The translations under genes and the position numbers were made by a program. The notes under the pieces were generated by a model. The model was not told where the DNA came from. It saw only the letters and a program-made list of their open reading frames with translations, and searched no databases. Shown here piece by piece: positions 62,341 through 64,000 of a stretch of 64,000 nt of DNA (positions are counted from its first letter, which is position 1; each line of letters opens with the position of its first letter). The DNA is from Eledone cirrhosa. Taxonomy: Eukaryota > Mollusca > Cephalopoda > Octopoda > Eledonidae. The DNA lies in NCBI GenBank assembly GCA_964016885.1, contig OZ024741.1:27610956-27674955 (forward strand). The letters run 5' to 3'.

Positions 62341-62728
62341 GTTTCCTTTGACATATATAAATTAAAGTCTCATTGAGAAGAAAATTGTGTAAAATAGAAA
62401 ACCTACATGAAAGAAATAGAAAGAGGTAAATATATATGAGAGAGAGTGTGTGTTTGTGTGGTGTATAGGGAGAATGAGGGAGAGATTATTGCACAAAAAT
62501 AGCATCAAGGGTTTGTGTTTAAATGTGGTAACTTTTTACATTTATATTAAATCTTCACATAAGAATTGAAATCCCAACTGACACTGATTTTGTGCTCCCC
62601 ATCCTCTATGTGCATTTGTGTATATAGAGAGAAAGAGAGAAAGGGGGAGGCATGTACAAATGAATGAAAAGAGCAATCAACACACAATGTAGAAGTTCAG
62701 AATATATGTATTAACAGTTTGACTTACC

Positions 62729-62732
<4 letters not shown>

Positions 62733-62776
<44 letters not shown>
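62733..62776. repeat. (TA)n microsatellite
   Basis: About 44 bp of TA repeats abut the inverted-repeat element to the right. Confidence 0.9.
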
Positions 62777-62779
<3 letters not shown>

Positions 62780-63576
62780 GTATATACTTGAACAGAAACC
62801 AAGAAATATGTGACAAAAAAAAGAAAACCCTGGTAAAATGGAGATCAGCTTATATTTGAAGTCAATATTTTGCTGATTTTCACCAAGTTCAATTTCTACA
62901 TAGATAGGGTGCTAAAATATTTGGAGTGATTATCTTACAATAAAACACTGTTTCTCTACATTTACTACATTGTCATGAGTGTTATTTATCATTCCCTTAA
63001 GATCATTCCCAACAAACTTTTATAATTGCAACTTTTTAATACATAAATAACACATGCATGCACCAGTTTCACTTTGGAGGTGAAATTAGATTTTCCTGTT
63101 ATTTTGGATGTGTTTTGAATGAATATGACCTTCAAAATGGCCAGAAATTATTTGCATTTTAGTTAAATGAGGGAAGGAGCAAGATGGAGCAACTGTAAAA
63201 ATCTACCTAAATCTTTCATACTTGTACGACATTAAAGGGTTTCCAAGTTTTTTAAGGCATGTATTTCATTCGATGTGTATATTTAAAAAAAATCTGTTAC
63301 ATGTGGAAGAAAACAAAAATTCAAGAAACTTGTTGAAAGTTTATAAAATGGATGAAATGTGTAATGGAGTTGTGAAATAAAAACTATACTCTAAACAACA
63401 CTTAAAGCATTTTAAACATCAAAAATATATTCTCTACTCATGAGAATTTCAAAACCATGCCATCTAAACATAATGTGTTAATTAGCTGACTTGGCTTATA
63501 AACAAGGTTTGGATTTTTGCCCATTTCTCAGACATAAAATTATATTTGGATCAGCTTATATTCTAGTATATACGGT
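62777..63576. mobile_element. Non-autonomous DNA element with ACCGTATATACT ends
   Basis: ACCGTATATACT (62777-62788) and AGTATATACGGT (63565-63576) are exact inverted ends, and 'gatcagcttatatt' occurs inside both sides. About 800 bp, AT-rich, no coding capacity. A second inverted pair, ACAGTTTGACTTA/TAAGTCAAACTGT, lies outside at 62714 and 63663. Confidence 0.7.
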
Positions 63577-63770
63577 ATTTGTGCACCAACAGTAGTTTCA
63601 TAAACATATAAACATCTTTTTAAGGTTTAGTTGTGTCTATCAAACCACTGGTAATGCATGAATAAGTCAAACTGTATATATATATACATAGATATATATA
63701 TATATGCAGGATATCCGTAGATGAAAGATCAAGGAAAACAATGCTCAATCTATTGCAAGAGAGCTTATTT

Positions 63771-63828
63771 AGTATAAATAAAGTTTCATACACTTAATAT
63801 GTTAAGTGTATGAAACTTTATTCATACT
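63771..63828. repeat. 27-bp near-perfect hairpin
   Basis: Arms 63771-63797 and 63802-63828 are complementary with one mismatch; the inner 21 pairs are perfect and the loop is TATG. Confidence 0.93.
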
Positions 63829-63837
63829 ATATATATA

Positions 63838-64000
63838 TATAATTTTGAGTATGTGTTGGTTAGTTACCGACACTTCAGTATGCAGGGTAGAGCACAACAC
63901 CATACTTCAGGACTGGGCATATCAAAATACAGAGGTAAACTTTGTTCCATCATTCTGTTTAAGTTCTAGCTGTCTGATGAGGTCATAGCTGTTGAATGAT
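63838..64000 (+). mobile_element. Second copy of the hammerhead-bearing element, cut by the window end
   Basis: 'tatgtgttggttagttaccg' and 'cttcagtatgcaggg' match 11950-12000. CTGATGA (63974-63980) is followed by GGTCATAGCT, the first strand of a stem II like that at 12128. The second strand, GAAA and cleavage site lie past 64000. Confidence 0.6.

Overview
This window looks like cephalopod nuclear DNA, most likely from an octopus. It is AT-rich, has kilobase introns packed with retroelements, and carries many tRNA-derived SINEs of the cephalopod type. The species is an inference. I see no prokaryotic or viral features.

Two real protein-coding genes lie head to head. On the minus strand, six coding exons (17067 down to 5719) encode the first ~255 residues of a CFAP221 (PCDP1) orthologue, a ciliary central-apparatus protein. 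The rest of that gene lies beyond the left edge. On the plus strand, six exons (23332 to 46155) encode a complete 313-residue SEC22A-like longin protein of the ER/early secretory pathway. All internal splice sites are GT/AG and the codon phases agree across every junction. The ~6.3 kb between the two start codons holds an RFX X-box-like motif that fits a promoter for the ciliary gene.

Almost everything else is repeats. One non-LTR retrotransposon family dominates. It encodes a reverse transcriptase with an embedded Cys/His finger and ends in a (GATGAT)n tail. It is present as long copies (30.6-34.7 kb, 43.4-45.2 kb), relics and many short 3' ends. A 48-bp segment of its 3' UTR has expanded into tandem arrays at many places, and the ~5.4 kb array at the left edge appears to be a diverged member. 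Other retroelements are a Penelope-like element with a GIY-YIG domain (14.1-16.4 kb), a Tx1/L1-like RT relic (6.8-7.6 kb), a CR1-like 3' end with an inverted terminal segment (48.8-49.5 kb) and C-terminal fragments of a further LINE group.

DNA transposons include a defective hAT element with a perfect 8-bp target duplication, piggyBac-like, mariner-like and pogo-like MITEs, and a fold-back element. Unrelated minisatellites (29, 31, 37 and 37 bp) fill introns of both genes; exon 5 of SEC22A is wedged between two of them.

The most unusual signals are hammerhead ribozyme candidates at 12116-12170 and 47891-48014, plus a third cut off by the right edge at 63966-64000. The first and third share their upstream flank, so they form a small dispersed ribozyme-bearing (retrozyme-like) element family.
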